Part shown: positions 44,473 through 55,536 of the stretch, piece by piece
Numbering within the stretch: the first letter of the stretch is position 1
Layout of the letters: the number at the start of each line of letters is the position of its first letter
Assembly: GCA_003140855.1 (NCBI GenBank)
Contig: PLLF01000093.1
Location: forward strand, 1 to 64,000
Origin: Vulcanimicrobiota bacterium
GTDB taxonomy: Bacteria; Vulcanimicrobiota; Vulcanimicrobiia; Vulcanimicrobiales; Vulcanimicrobiaceae
Reading direction: 5' to 3'
Length of the DNA stretch: 64,000 nucleotides
Notes under the pieces: generated by a model
What the model was told of the DNA's origin: nothing
The model's database searches: none
The model's input: only the letters and a program-made list of their open reading frames with translations
Translations under genes and position numbers: made by a program

Positions 44473-45386
44473 CGCGAGCGCGCCGCCAAACGTGCGTCCA
44501 ATAGCGCCGGAGAAAGATCCGCCCGCACGCTTCGTTCCGATTCCAAAGTAAGCGCCGCGAGTTCTCCACCGGTCGTCGCGGCATCCCGTAAATCGTCGCC
44601 TGCGATGAGCCGCCATAACGTGCCGGCGATGAGCGCGTCACCCGCGCCGGTTGCCGAAGCCCGTTTTGCGGGTGAAGCGGCAATGGCCGTTACCGATGCG
44701 CGGTCGCCACACATCATGCCGCGCTCGCCGCTTGTCAGCACCACCGATTGCGCGCCGCGCATCAGCAGCGCCGCAACCAGCTCCTCACCGCAGACGTCCG
44801 ATGAGGTGCCGAGGTAAGACTGCGCTTCGCCTTCATTAATAAAGAGCACGTCCACGGCTTCCAGCCGGGGAGGCAGTTTTTGCGCCTTCGGCTCGCTCAC
44901 CGCATCGATCGCCAGTTTGTAGCGCGCGATCGACCGGCGATCGGCGCAGGCTTCCAAAATTGCGGCGGAGACGTTGCAATCGACGAATAGCCACGCGGAT
45001 CCCGCGATCGACTCCCACCGCCGATCCAGATCGGCCACTGTAAGAGTTTCGATCGCGTGCATGTCGGCGGCGCCCAGCGCCAACTCGCCGCGTTCGAGGA
45101 GGGCGACGTATTCGTCGGAAACCCCTTCAATGGTTTTCACGAGGTCGACGTTCACGCCGGACTCGCGAAGTTCGTCCAGCATCACGGCGCCCGCAACGTC
45201 GTTGCCCGTTACCGTAACGAGCGCCGTTTCGATCCGCAGCCGCGCCAAATTTTCGGAAACGTTTCGCGCGACGCCGCCGAAAAGCGGCTGCGCGCGCGCT
45301 GCCGGATTCGAAGAGCCGAAAACGATGTTGCCCTCCACGCGATAACTGCGATCGACGCATGCGCCGCCGACGCACATAACCTGCAT
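44469..45386 (-). CDS. psuK: PfkB-family carbohydrate kinase, pseudouridine kinase PsuK
   Basis: 305 residues. CVGGACVDRSYRVEG at the N-terminus, GGVARNVSENLARL (PfkB substrate loop), and ASATGAGDALIAGTL with the catalytic Asp and the anion hole. Sugar specificity is inferred from fusion-like coupling to psuG. Starts ATG 45386 or 45377. It is divergent from selD with a gap of only 36 bp, which must hold both 5' control regions. Confidence 0.9.
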   Translation of the reverse strand: MQVMCVGGACVDRSYRVEGNIVFGSSNPAARAQPLFGGVARNVSENLARLRIETALVTVTGNDVAGAVMLDELRESGVNVDLVKTIEGVSDEYVALLERGELALGAADMHAIETLTVADLDRRWESIAGSAWLFVDCNVSAAILEACADRRSIARYKLAIDAVSEPKAQKLPPRLEAVDVLFINEGEAQSYLGTSSDVCGEELVAALLMRGAQSVVLTSGERGMMCGDRASVTAIAASPAKRASATGAGDALIAGTLWRLIAGDDLRDAATTGGELAALTLESERSVRADLSPALLDARLAARSR

Positions 45387-45422
45387 GCGAGGCGCTTCGC
45401 CCGGCGGCGCGAAGAGCCATGC

Positions 45423-46466
45423 ATGACGAAGGCCGACATCTTCAGGCTAACGCATCTTTCCAGCTGCGCCGGTTGAGCGTCTAAAATGGACGCTGCCGTC
45501 CTCGCGCAGGTCCTGCGCGAGCTGCCTCAGATCGCCGATCCGAATGTGCTGGTCGGCACCGCAACCGCCGACGATGCCGGAGTCTACCGGCTCACCGACG
45601 AGATCGCGCTCGTACAAACGGTCGATTTCTTCACACCAATTGTCGACGATCCGCGCGACTACGGACGGATTGCAGCCGCCAACGCGCTTTCGGATATTTA
45701 CGCTATGGGCGCGCGCCCGATCGCCGCACTGGCGATCGGCGCGTTTCCCGAAACGATGGATGCGCACGTCATCGCAAGTATTCTCGGGGGCGGCGCCGAG
45801 AAGGCGCGTGAAGCCGGAATCGAGATCATCGGTGGCCACACGATCAAAGACGATGAGCCGAAGTACGGGCTTGCGGTAACGGGCGTCGTGCATCCCGATC
45901 GCATCTGGCGCAACAACACCGGGAAACCCGGCGACGCTCTCGTGCTGACCAAACCGGTCGGCACCGGCATTCTTACGACCGCGCGCCGCAACGACGTGAT
46001 CGACGACGAGGCCTTGCGGCCCGCAATCGATTCGATGTTGGCGCTTAACCGCGATGCCGCGGAAATCGCGGCGCGCTTTGACGTGCACGCGGCGACCGAC
46101 GTGACCGGTTTCGGATTGATCGGTCACCTCGCCGAGATGACCTCGGGAGGAACAGGCGCGGAAATCTCCTCGCATGCCGTCGCGCAATTCGACGAAGTCG
46201 AGCGGCTCGCGCAAGCTGATGTCATTCCCAGTGGAACGCGCGCGAATTATCGTTTTGCCCTGGAGCGCGGCGTGCAGTTTTCCGAAAGCGTCGGCCTCGC
46301 ACGCCGAATGATCTTATGCGACGCTCAAACGTCGGGCGGATTGCTGCTCGCCGTGCCGCCGGATCGCTCGACCGAGCTCGTGCATGCGCTAAAAAATGCC
46401 GGGCTCGACGGCGCAAGCGAAATTGGCACGCTTACGCCCGAGCCCGTGATCCTTGTTGTCGATTAA
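45423..46466 (+). CDS. selD: Selenide, water dikinase SelD, selenocysteine-containing
   Basis: 347 residues when UGA 45474-45476 is read as selenocysteine. Makes selenophosphate from selenide and ATP for Sec and 2-selenouridine. From ATG 45423 the frame reads RLTHLSSCAG-Sec-ASK: Sec18 aligns with catalytic Cys17 and Lys21 with Lys20 of E. coli SelD (RLTQYSHGAGCGCK). The rest is canonical: DPNVLVG, TVDFFTPIVDDP, IAAANALSDIYAMG, GGHTIKDDEPKYGLAVTG, TDVTGFGLIGHL, CDAQTSGGLL. A start at ATG 45486 would remove the whole catalytic loop. A bSECIS-like hairpin follows. E. coli SelD is also 347 residues. Weak GAAGAG precedes the ATG; the two membrane-sensor genes follow after 16 bp. Confidence 0.93.
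45501..45521 (+). promoter_or_regulatory. Bacterial SECIS-like hairpin of selD
   Basis: CTCGCGCAG-GTC-CTGCGCGAG, a perfect 9-bp stem. Its tip GCAGGTCCTGC resembles the SelB-binding tip of the E. coli fdhF SECIS (GCAGGTCTGC), about 33 nt after the UGA, within the 16-37 nt usually allowed. A second small stem, AGCGTC/GACGCT (45476-45481 with 45489-45494), starts in the UGA itself. Confidence 0.7.
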
Positions 46467-46482
46467 CTAACGGGAGGGACCT

Positions 46483-48198
46483 ATGAAAAGTTCGCATCCG
46501 GCGCTTCGCATTGTTACAGTAGTGGCGCTCTCGCTGTTTTTCTGCCTTTGGTGCTTGCCCGATCTCGTTAGAGTGGCGGGCCATCCCAACGGAGAGCTCG
46601 GCTTACGAACCGACGGCCATACAGCGGAAACGGTTGTACCGGATACCCCGGCGCAACACGCCGGCATTCGCCCGGGACAACGCCTCGATCTCTCCAGATT
46701 GCCGGCGGACCGGCGCTCCTCAATCATCGGCGGATATGTGACGGCTCCGGGCGTTACCGTCACCATCGGAGTGTGGCGAGCAGGCAAATTCGCTCCCGTG
46801 ACGCTGCGTTCGATTCCCGAACAGACGGCGCCGGCATTCATCGTGATCCGCGAGATTGTCTTTCTCGTACCATTGCTAATCGGGATATTCTTGGTTCTCT
46901 TACGCCCCAGTCCGATTACGTGGGGATTCTTTCTGTTCTCCTTGGCTGCCGGCGGTGTTCCGCCGACGTCCGTCTTCTCTTCGCGCGTCATCTCGAAGTG
47001 GGATTGGTATGTCATCTGGAGCAGCATAGACGTCCTCCTCATTTCAATGCTGCCGAAAACGGGGCTCGTGTTGTTTGCGTTCAGTCTCGCTCGCCGGCCG
47101 CTCGGTCTTTGGCCGCGCGTTGCAATCGCGACCACCGCGATCGTCGGCGTGATCGAGGCAGTGCCTGCGTTCCTGTTTCCGGACACTGCCTTAAATGGCT
47201 GGCCCACGCTCAACGTCGCGGGCGACCTGCTTGCCGCCGCGATCGCGCTGGGCGGACTCCTTTACGCTTACGCGCACGTCGCGATCCGTTTGCGCCAGCG
47301 GCTGCACTGGATCGCTGCCGGTTTTGTTTTCTGGATCGTCATCGACGTGGCCGACGCGCTCCTTTGGCCCGGTTACGAGCCCTACTGGGTGCACACTGCG
47401 ATGGATGCCTCGCAAGTGATCTTCCCGCTTACCGTCGCCTATGCGATCTTCCGCGAGCGCGTCGTCGATATTAACTTCGTCGTGAGCCGCACGGTGGCGT
47501 ACGGATTGCTGACGACCATCATCGTCGGCGTCTTCGCGCTCATCGACCTGTTCTTGTCGCGCACGATGGAAGCCCGGTTCAGTCTTCCTGTCGATATCGT
47601 GGTCGCGCTGGTTCTCGGTTTCTTCTTCCATGGGATGCGCCGCCGCATCGACGACGGAGTGGATCGCGTGATCTTTCGGAAACGGCACTTCGCCGAGATG
47701 CGCCTTGCAAAAGCTGCAAGAGCCGTCGTGCACGTGGACGACTCGAGCGCGATTGCCGATTACCTCACGCGGTTGCCGGCCGAAGTTTTGGACCTTACGG
47801 GAGCTGCGCTCTACATGCGCCGCGGCGGCGGGTTCGCGCTGGAACGCTGCGCGGGCTGGAAACACGAGCCCACCGCGGTGCTCGCTACGTCGGATCCGCT
47901 GGTTGCGTTCATCAGCGCCGAATTAGGTTGCGTCCGCGTAGGCGACGTGCCGATGCGCGAAGCACCGCCCGATCGTCACGATGCCGCCGTCCTTGCAATT
48001 CCACTCGTCTTCCGCCGGGAACTTGCGGGCTTCGCGCTCTATGGAGCTCACGAGGACGGCGCCGACTTGGACGCCGACGACGAGCGGGCGCTCTTGCCGC
48101 TCGTCAATAACGCGGCGGTGACGTACGACCACATCGAAGCGCAAGCTCTGCGCGAGGAGAATCGCCAGTTAAGGTCCTTACAGGTGGTGGTTTCATGA
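46483..48198 (+). CDS. PDZ-7TM-GAF membrane sensor without output domain, copy 1
   Basis: 571 residues. TM1 ([20 protein letters not shown]), a PDZ-like domain outside the membrane (ETVVPDTPAQHAGIRPGQRL, residues ~50-110), about seven further TM helices (120-400: [39 protein letters not shown]) with the conserved [19 protein letters not shown] segment typical of 7TM histidine kinases, then a GAF domain (ALYMRRGGGFALERCAGW, AVLAIPLVFRRELAGFALYG) and a final short coil ([16 protein letters not shown]). No HisKA, HATPase or GGDEF follows. GGGAGGG precedes the ATG; 16 bp after selD. Its near-copy follows directly. Confidence 0.8.
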   Translation: MKSSHPALRIVTVVALSLFFCLWCLPDLVRVAGHPNGELGLRTDGHTAETVVPDTPAQHAGIRPGQRLDLSRLPADRRSSIIGGYVTAPGVTVTIGVWRAGKFAPVTLRSIPEQTAPAFIVIREIVFLVPLLIGIFLVLLRPSPITWGFFLFSLAAGGVPPTSVFSSRVISKWDWYVIWSSIDVLLISMLPKTGLVLFAFSLARRPLGLWPRVAIATTAIVGVIEAVPAFLFPDTALNGWPTLNVAGDLLAAAIALGGLLYAYAHVAIRLRQRLHWIAAGFVFWIVIDVADALLWPGYEPYWVHTAMDASQVIFPLTVAYAIFRERVVDINFVVSRTVAYGLLTTIIVGVFALIDLFLSRTMEARFSLPVDIVVALVLGFFFHGMRRRIDDGVDRVIFRKRHFAEMRLAKAARAVVHVDDSSAIADYLTRLPAEVLDLTGAALYMRRGGGFALERCAGWKHEPTAVLATSDPLVAFISAELGCVRVGDVPMREAPPDRHDAAVLAIPLVFRRELAGFALYGAHEDGADLDADDERALLPLVNNAAVTYDHIEAQALREENRQLRSLQVVVS

Positions 48199-49897
48199 AA
48201 GCGTCGCATCCCGCGCTTCGTATCATTACGGTCGTCGCGCTCTCGCTGTTCTTCTGCCTGACGTATTTCCCGGATCTGCTTCGAGTGCTGGGCCAGCCGA
48301 ACGGCGATTGGGGATTTCGGACGAACGGAACCACCGTTACGGTCGTAGAGCCGGCCTCCCCGGCGCAGCGTGCCGGAATGCGTCCCGGCGATCGCATCGA
48401 TCTTTCGAATCTTCCGGACAGAGTTCGTTACGCAACACTCGGCGGCTTGGCGCGCGCGCCCGGTGACGTTTGGACCTTCAAAGTTTGGAAGCACGGACAA
48501 TTTGTGCCGGTAACCTTTCGCGCCGCGACGGAGCGTACGCTCCCGGCGTTCATCATCATCCGTGAATTTGCGTTTGCCGTGCCGCTCATCATCGGCATAT
48601 TTCTCGTCCTGCTGCGGCCGAGCCCGATAACCTGGGGGTTTTTCCTTTTCTCGCTGGCTGCGGGAGGCGCGGCGCCGAACTCCGTCTTGGCGGTGAGATA
48701 CCTGCCCTGGGAAGCGTCCACTCTGTGGTTTCGTACGTATCTCATTTTATTGAACGTGCTCCCGAAGACCGGACTCGTACTTTTTGCTTTCAGTTTAGCG
48801 CGCCGGCCGCTGGGCACTTGGCGCATCACTGCAATCTCGATCGTTGCGGCACTCGGCATTGTTGCAGCAATTCCGTACTTCATCGAAAACGACAACTACG
48901 GCTGGCCGCAACTCACCGCTTGGTGCGACGTCGTTGCGTCCGCGATTGCGCTCCTGGGTTTATTCGATGCGTACTCGCACGTGACCATGCGCTTGCGCCA
49001 GCGGCTCCATTGGATCGCCGCGGGTTTCCTGTTCTGGGTCGTCGTCGATGTCATCGATTCTCTGCTCTGGCCGGCCTACGAGCCGTATTGGGTTCACACG
49101 ACCATCGACGCATCGCAAGTCATCTTTCCGCTCGCCGTCGCCTATGCAATATTCCGCGAGCGCGTCGTCGACATCAATTTCGTCATGAGCCGTACGCTGG
49201 TTTACGGCCTGCTTACGGCCGTTATCGTCGGAATCTTCGCCCTTATCGATCTGTTCTTGTCGCGCACTATGGAGTCTCGACTCAGCCTGCCGGTCGATAT
49301 CGTCGCCGCGCTGATCCTCGGCTTCTTTTTTCATAGCATGCATAACCGGATCGATGCGGGCGTCGATCGCGTGATCTTCCGTAGGCGTTACATCGCTGAA
49401 GGCCGGCTGGCAAGAGCCGCCAAGGCGATCGTGCACGTCGAGGAGCCGGGCGCGGTTGCGAATTACCTCACGCGTCTGCCGGTCGAGGTGCTCGCTCTCA
49501 CCGGCGCCGCTTTGTACACGCGTCAGGGCGGTAGTTTTGTGCTTGAGCGCTGCGTCGGCTGGAAACACGAACCCGCAGCGGTCTTAACGACTTCGGATCC
49601 GCTGGTGGCCTTTATCAGCTCGGAGCTGGCCTGCGTTCGCGTGGGCGATGTGCCGATGCGCGAGGCGCCGCCGGATCGCCACGACACGGCGGTGTTGGCG
49701 ATCCCGCTGCTCTATCGCCGGGAGCTCGGCGGTTTTGTGCTTTATGGCGCGCATGAGGACGGCGCGGACGTCGATGCCGACGAAGAGCGCGCGCTCGAGC
49801 CGCTCGTCGAAAATGCCGCGGTGACGTACGACCACATCGAAGCGCAAGCTCTTCGCGAAGAGGTCCGTGCACTACGTTCGTTGCAGCCGGCGACCTC

Positions 49898-49901
<4 letters not shown>
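48195..49901 (+). CDS. PDZ-7TM-GAF membrane sensor without output domain, copy 2
   Basis: 568 residues, paralogue of the preceding gene in the same architecture and coupled to it by ATGA. The two share nearly identical openings ([18 protein letters not shown]), [14 protein letters not shown], and GAF cores ([17 protein letters not shown]); by eye the GAF part is most similar and the PDZ-like loop least ([20 protein letters not shown] here). It also ends after the coil ([16 protein letters not shown]). A tandem duplication with divergence in the extracytoplasmic part suggests a heterodimeric receptor. Its TAG shares 4 bp with the convergent fadA stop. Confidence 0.8.
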
Positions 49902-51071
<1,170 letters not shown>

Positions 51072-51079
<8 letters not shown>

Positions 51080-53045
51080 AGGTCAACCCGCCCGCTGGAG
51101 GCGCGACAGCGCCGGAATCCTGAGCCTGTCGAAGGAGCCACATCGGGCCGCCTTTGTGCGGCGGAAAGCCGTATCCGTAGATCCATACGATGTCGATGTC
51201 GCCCGGGCGCAGCGCGACGCCGTCGCGCAATATTTCTTCGCCGGATTTTATAAGCGCGCCCACGATCCGCTGCGCGATCTCGTCGTCGCTCACGTCGGAA
51301 TGTTGCGCGACACCCTCTTCTTTCGCCAGCTGCGCGAACAGTTTCTCGATTTCTTCGTCGCGAATCGCTTCGCGGCTGCCCTCGGCATATTTGTAAAAGC
51401 CCTTACCGGTCTTTTGTCCGAGCCGCTTTTGTTCGTAGAGCCGGTCGAGAATCGGCGTGCGCGCGAGATTGAGATCCGGACGGCCTTGCGCGACGTGCCA
51501 AAAGACGTCGATGCCGGAGAGATCGAAGGTGGCGAACGGTCCCATAGCCATGCCGAATTTTTTCATCGCGGCGTCGATGCGCGCGGGCGGCACGCCCTCC
51601 TCGGCCAGTGCGACCGCTTCGCGCGTGTATTCGAAAAACATGCGGTTGCCGATAAAGCCGAATGCGTTGGCGGAAAGAACGGCAACTTTGCGCAGCTGCT
51701 TGGCAAGTTTAAACGCCGTGGCCAGCGTTTGCGCCGATGTTGCCTTGCCGCGCACGATTTCGAGCAACTTCATGATGTTGGCAGGCGCAAAGAAATGCAG
51801 GCCGAGGAACTGCTCCGGGCGTTTGGTGACCGACGCTATCTCATCAATGTCCAGCGTCGAGGTGTTCGAGGCGAGAATTGCACCGGGTTTCACCACGCCA
51901 TCGAGTTTCGCGAAGACTTCTTTTTTCACGGCCATGTTCTCGAAGACGGCTTCGATGACCAGATCGCAATTCGCCAGCGCGGCGTAATCGTCGCTGAACT
52001 CAATCGACTGCCCGCGTTTCCATGCTTCCTCTTGCGTGAGGCGCCCGCGTTTCACTTGATGCATGAACATGCCAAAAATCGTCTGGCGCGCTTTGGCGAC
52101 CTGCTCGGCGCTCGGCTCGACGACCGTAACCGGGATCCCGGCGTTGGCAAACGTGATTGCGATGCCCGTACCCATAGTTCCGCCGCCGACGACGCCGGCG
52201 GACTTTATGTCGAGCGGATCCGCGGGCGGTAAGTTAGGTATCTTTGAAAGCTCGCGCTCCGCAAAAAACAGGTGACGTAACGCCAGCGACGGAGCGGAGC
52301 CAACAAGTTCGTCGAAGAGCCGGTACTCGCGCGCGATGCCGCGCGGAAAAGGCAGCTCAAATGCGGCCTGCACCGCGTCGATCAGCTTGTGCGCCGCAAG
52401 CCCGCCGCTCTCTTCGGGCGGCACCGTCTTGTGCGCTTGCGCGATAATATAAGGAAGCGCGAAGGCTTGCGCGGTGGCCGGCAGCTGAACTTTCAATTCC
52501 GAGAGTCGGCGTTTTTTGAGCGCACCATCCGTTGCCGTCGCGCCCGCGTCAACAATCTCGTCGATCAGCCCAAGTTCGAGCGCGCGCTCGGCGGTGACCG
52601 TCTCGCCTTTGAGCATCATCTGCAGCGCTTCTTGCGCGCCGATCAGACGCGGCAGGCGCTGCGTTCCGCCCGCGCCCGGAATGAGACCGAGCTTGATTTC
52701 CGGCAGGCCGAGCTTGGAGCGCGGTGTTGCGACACGCCGATCGCACGCCAAAGCGAGTTCGAGGGCGCCGCCGAGCGCGACTCCGTCGATCGCGGCAATA
52801 TACACTTTCTGGCTGCGCTCGATCGCCTCGATGATATCGCGCACGGTCGTGCCGCTCGGATCCCACTCTTTAGCGAAGTCGTTGACGTCCACGCCCGCGC
52901 TGAAGTATCCGTTCGCGCCGGTTATCGTGACGCTCGTTACCGACGGGTCTTTTTCGGCGGCCTCGATCTCTTTGAGAATTTTTTCCGAGTAAGCAAACGA
53001 CAGGGCGTTTACCGGCGGATTGTCGAGCGTAATAACTTTATTCAT
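51072..53045 (-). CDS. fadJ: Bifunctional enoyl-CoA hydratase / 3-hydroxyacyl-CoA dehydrogenase (FadJ/FadB type)
   Basis: 657 residues. Crotonase domain first (residues 1-190): [32 protein letters not shown] (oxyanion loop), [19 protein letters not shown]. Then NAD-dependent dehydrogenase (from about 290): [50 protein letters not shown], and the C-terminal dimer domains. Performs hydration and oxidation of enoyl-CoA. Residues ~634-642 (LRQAQDSGA) near the C-terminus come from a REP-like repeat. Shorter N-terminus than E. coli FadB (729), starting directly at [14 protein letters not shown]. Confidence 0.94.
51117..51138. repeat. REP-like repeat, copy 6, inside fadJ
   Basis: ATCCTGAGCCTGTCGAAGGA then GC, the reverse of CCTTCGACAGGCTCAGGAT. 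It encodes RQAQDS near the C-terminus. Confidence 0.75.
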
Positions 53046-54829
53046 GCGGTCGCTGCTTTGCGGTCCAGCTCGAACTGCGACTCGGTAAGCGTCATGACGT
53101 CGGCCGAGCCGTCGATGACTTCGCGCGCCAGCGCCGGCGCCTGCGCCAGGATATGGGTCGCGTAAAATCTTGCAGTCGCGAGCTTGGCTTTGTAAAACTC
53201 GATCTCCGCGTCACCCGCGGCGATCTTTCCCTCCGCGATTCTTGCGGCACGCGCCATCTGCCAGCCGCCGGCGGTGATTCCCCAGAGTTTGAGATAGGGA
53301 ACGCTGCAGGCCACGGCAACGCGCAGATCGCCCATCGCGGTCATGCCGATCCAATCCGATGCTTCGGATAACGATGCCAATGCTTTAGCCAGCGATGCGC
53401 CGATCGGACCCTCGGCATCCTTGCGCATCTGAGAAATGACGGCCTTCGCAGTCGCGCCCATGTCTTGTGCGATTTTCCGTCCGACCAGATCCAGCGCCTG
53501 AATTCCCGTCGTGCCCTCATAAATCGTCGTAATGCGCACATCCCGGTACTGCTGCGCGATTCCCGTTTCTTCGACGTAGCCGATACCGCCGAAAACTTGC
53601 AGCGCGGTCGAACAGACCTCGACGGCGGTCTCCGTGCACCAGCCTTTGACGATCGGAATCATCAGTTCCAAGAATGCGCGCTGCGCCTGTCTGATTTTTG
53701 GATCGGGATGCTTCGCGGAAAGATCGAGCGAGGCAGCGGTTACATAGGCGAGCGCGCGCATCGCCTCGATCTGCGCTTTCATCCACATCAGCATCCTGCG
53801 CACGTCAGGATGTTCGATGATGCGCCGCGGCTCGGGGCTGCGCGAAGCGATATCGCGCGATTGGAGACGTTCCTTCGCGTAACGCAACGCGCTTTGATAG
53901 GCGCGGTCGGCAATCGCGAGACCCTGCACGCCGACGCTGAAACGCGCGGCATTCATCATGATGAACATGTTCTTGAGCCCCTCGTTGGGCTTGCCGATCA
54001 GATAGCCGACGGCGCCGCCGTGTTCTCCATAATTCAATGTGCAGGTCGGATTGGCGTTGAGCCCGAGTTTATGCTCGATTCCCGCGCACTGCACGTCGTT
54101 GCGCTCGCCCAGCGACCCGTCCGGGCCGATCAAAACTTTCGGCACGATGAACATCGAAATGCCTTTCGTGCCTTCGGGTGCGTCGGGCAACCGCGCCAGC
54201 ACCAAGTGAATGATGTTGGCCGCCATATCGTGCTCGCCGAACGTTATAAAAATCTTTTGGCCGCTGATGCGGTAGTGACCGCCGTCGGGGAGGGCTTTGG
54301 TGCGCACTTGCGCCAAATCCGAGCCGGCCTGCGGCTCGGTAAGGCACATCGTGCCGGTCCACTCACCTGAGACCAGTTTCGGAATATACTGCTTCTTCTG
54401 GTCGTCCGAGCCGATCAGTTCGATGGCTTCGATCGCACCTTGATTGAGCAGCGGACCGTTTGCGAAGCCGACGTTGGCCGCATTCCACATCTCGAGCGTC
54501 GCGCCGGAAAGCACTGCGGGCAATCCCTGGCCGCCGTGTTCGGGTGGGACCGCAAGTCCGATCCAGCCGCCGCGCGCGAACTGCGCGTAGGCTTCCTTGA
54601 ATCCTTTGGGTGTCGTCACCACGCCGTCGCGCCAGGTGCAGCCTTCGCGGTCGCCGCTTTGATTGATCGGATCGAGCACGCCGGCCGCAAATGAGGCGGC
54701 TTCTTCGAGAACCGGATCGGCTACGCCGGCGGCTTCTTCGAATCCGGGAAGTTTCGAGATCTCATCGAGCGCGGCAAGTTCCCGCAGGACGAATTGCATA
54801 TCCCGCAGCGGGGCCTGGTAGGGTGCCAT
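53042..54829 (-). CDS. fadE: Acyl-CoA dehydrogenase (long FadE/DmdC-like type)
   Basis: 595 residues. Flavoenzyme for the first oxidation of beta-oxidation. Substrate/FAD motifs MCLTEPQAGSDLAQVRTKA and ISGQKIFIT, RFSVGVQGLAIADRAY, and FGGIGYVEETGIAQQYRDVR; the catalytic Glu is in TTIYEGTTGIQALDLVGRK. The extra C-terminal ~130 residues place it with the ~600-residue AcdA/DmdC class rather than the 380-residue medium-chain type. First gene of the operon; stop and fadJ start overlap by 4 bp (ATGA). Confidence 0.94.
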   Translation of the reverse strand: MAPYQAPLRDMQFVLRELAALDEISKLPGFEEAAGVADPVLEEAASFAAGVLDPINQSGDREGCTWRDGVVTTPKGFKEAYAQFARGGWIGLAVPPEHGGQGLPAVLSGATLEMWNAANVGFANGPLLNQGAIEAIELIGSDDQKKQYIPKLVSGEWTGTMCLTEPQAGSDLAQVRTKALPDGGHYRISGQKIFITFGEHDMAANIIHLVLARLPDAPEGTKGISMFIVPKVLIGPDGSLGERNDVQCAGIEHKLGLNANPTCTLNYGEHGGAVGYLIGKPNEGLKNMFIMMNAARFSVGVQGLAIADRAYQSALRYAKERLQSRDIASRSPEPRRIIEHPDVRRMLMWMKAQIEAMRALAYVTAASLDLSAKHPDPKIRQAQRAFLELMIPIVKGWCTETAVEVCSTALQVFGGIGYVEETGIAQQYRDVRITTIYEGTTGIQALDLVGRKIAQDMGATAKAVISQMRKDAEGPIGASLAKALASLSEASDWIGMTAMGDLRVAVACSVPYLKLWGITAGGWQMARAARIAEGKIAAGDAEIEFYKAKLATARFYATHILAQAPALAREVIDGSADVMTLTESQFELDRKAATA

Positions 54830-54835
54830 GTGATA

Positions 54836-54841
54836 ATTTTA
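54836..54841 (-). promoter_or_regulatory. -10 box of the fadE-fadJ-fadA operon
   Basis: TAAAAT on the minus strand, 6 nt before the ATG at 54829, in an AT-rich patch with TATATATT just upstream. As at the TonB receptor this fits leaderless or near-leaderless transcription; no Shine-Dalgarno is seen. The TATATT further out is an alternative -10. No FadR-type operator recognised. Confidence 0.4.
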
Positions 54842-54875
54842 ATATATACCGCGCTGCGGCGCTCCCCCTTCGCCC

Positions 54876-55037
54876 CTATAGGTCGACCTCGTCCTTCTCC
54901 AATTTGTCCAGGACGAAGCGCGCGTACCACGCCGGCCAATCGGCGTCGGCGTGTCCCAGCTGTTTCTCGTACTCGGCGTGCGCGCTTTCGGCTTTTCGCA
55001 AGAGCCCGGCGAGTTCGTCGACCGTGACTTCGTACAT
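54876..55037 (-). CDS. Small conserved-looking protein (53 aa)
   Basis: 53 residues, MYEVTVDELAGLLRKAESAH followed by ADADWPAWYARFVLDKLEKD. A strong GGAGG lies 6 nt before ATG 55037, so the 35-residue upstream extension is not needed. The helix-W-P-x-W-Y pattern recurs in short bacterial proteins of unknown role, so I take it as real. It is divergent from fur (76 bp between starts) and 46 bp upstream of fadE on the same strand; it may be the first gene of that transcript. Confidence 0.65.
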   Translation of the reverse strand: MYEVTVDELAGLLRKAESAHAEYEKQLGHADADWPAWYARFVLDKLEKDEVDL

Positions 55038-55095
55038 CGAATACCTCCGGCTGGCGCATTCGCGATGCTGAGCAAAGCAGCCTAGCCGCCACATA

Positions 55096-55104
55096 TGGTA
55101 CAAT
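55096..55104 (+). promoter_or_regulatory. Extended -10 promoter of the Fur-family gene
   Basis: TGGTACAAT, an extended -10 (TGn plus TACAAT), ends 9 nt before the ATG at 55114. No good -35 is present, as is common with extended -10 elements, and no Shine-Dalgarno, so the leader is very short. Confidence 0.5.
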
Positions 55105-55113
55105 TTCGGGCGC

Positions 55114-55536
55114 ATGTCTGTGTCTTCCGAATCCGGGCTCACGAAAAATTACCGCTTGGTGCACGAGATCGTGCGCGAGCAGGCTCGCGGCACCCACTTG
55201 GCGCCCGCAGACGTTTTTGCGCTGGCGAAAGCGAAGCAAAAGGGCATCGGTGTCACCACCGTTTATCGAGCGCTTGCGCGCTTGCGTGAATTGGGATTGG
55301 TTTCCGAAATTTCATTACCCGGCGCCGAGAGCGCCTACTACGAGCCGGCCGGCGCGGCGCACGCGCACTTTCGCTGCGATGCGTGCGGAGCGATCGCAGA
55401 TATCGACTACGCGTTAGATTCCGATGTGGTTCGCGATCTCGCCCGGCGGCATGCGATCGCCGTGCACGACGTTTCGCTCAGCCTACACGGGACGTGCCGG
55501 CGCTGTACAGATCGCGTCGCGTCGCCGGCAGGTTAA
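55114..55536 (+). CDS. Fur-family metal/peroxide-responsive repressor
   Basis: 140 residues. Winged helix with LAPADVFALAKAKQKGIGVTT and VYRALARLRELGLVSEI, then the dimer/metal domain: AHAHFRCDACGAIADID with CxxC (structural zinc) and a second CxxC (GTCRRC) near the C-terminus. The regulatory-metal His residues are at HAHF and in the C-terminal HxV. Fur, PerR and Zur cannot be separated by eye. The last 59 bp overlap the convergent cyclopropane synthase gene; its second CxxC is coded inside the overlap, so both ends are constrained. Confidence 0.88.
   Translation: MSVSSESGLTKNYRLVHEIVREQARGTHLAPADVFALAKAKQKGIGVTTVYRALARLRELGLVSEISLPGAESAYYEPAGAAHAHFRCDACGAIADIDYALDSDVVRDLARRHAIAVHDVSLSLHGTCRRCTDRVASPAG

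Noticed and set aside
45486-46466. selD start at ATG 45486
   Set aside because: It would remove the catalytic loop and Lys; the frame continues upstream through a UGA that aligns with the active-site residue.
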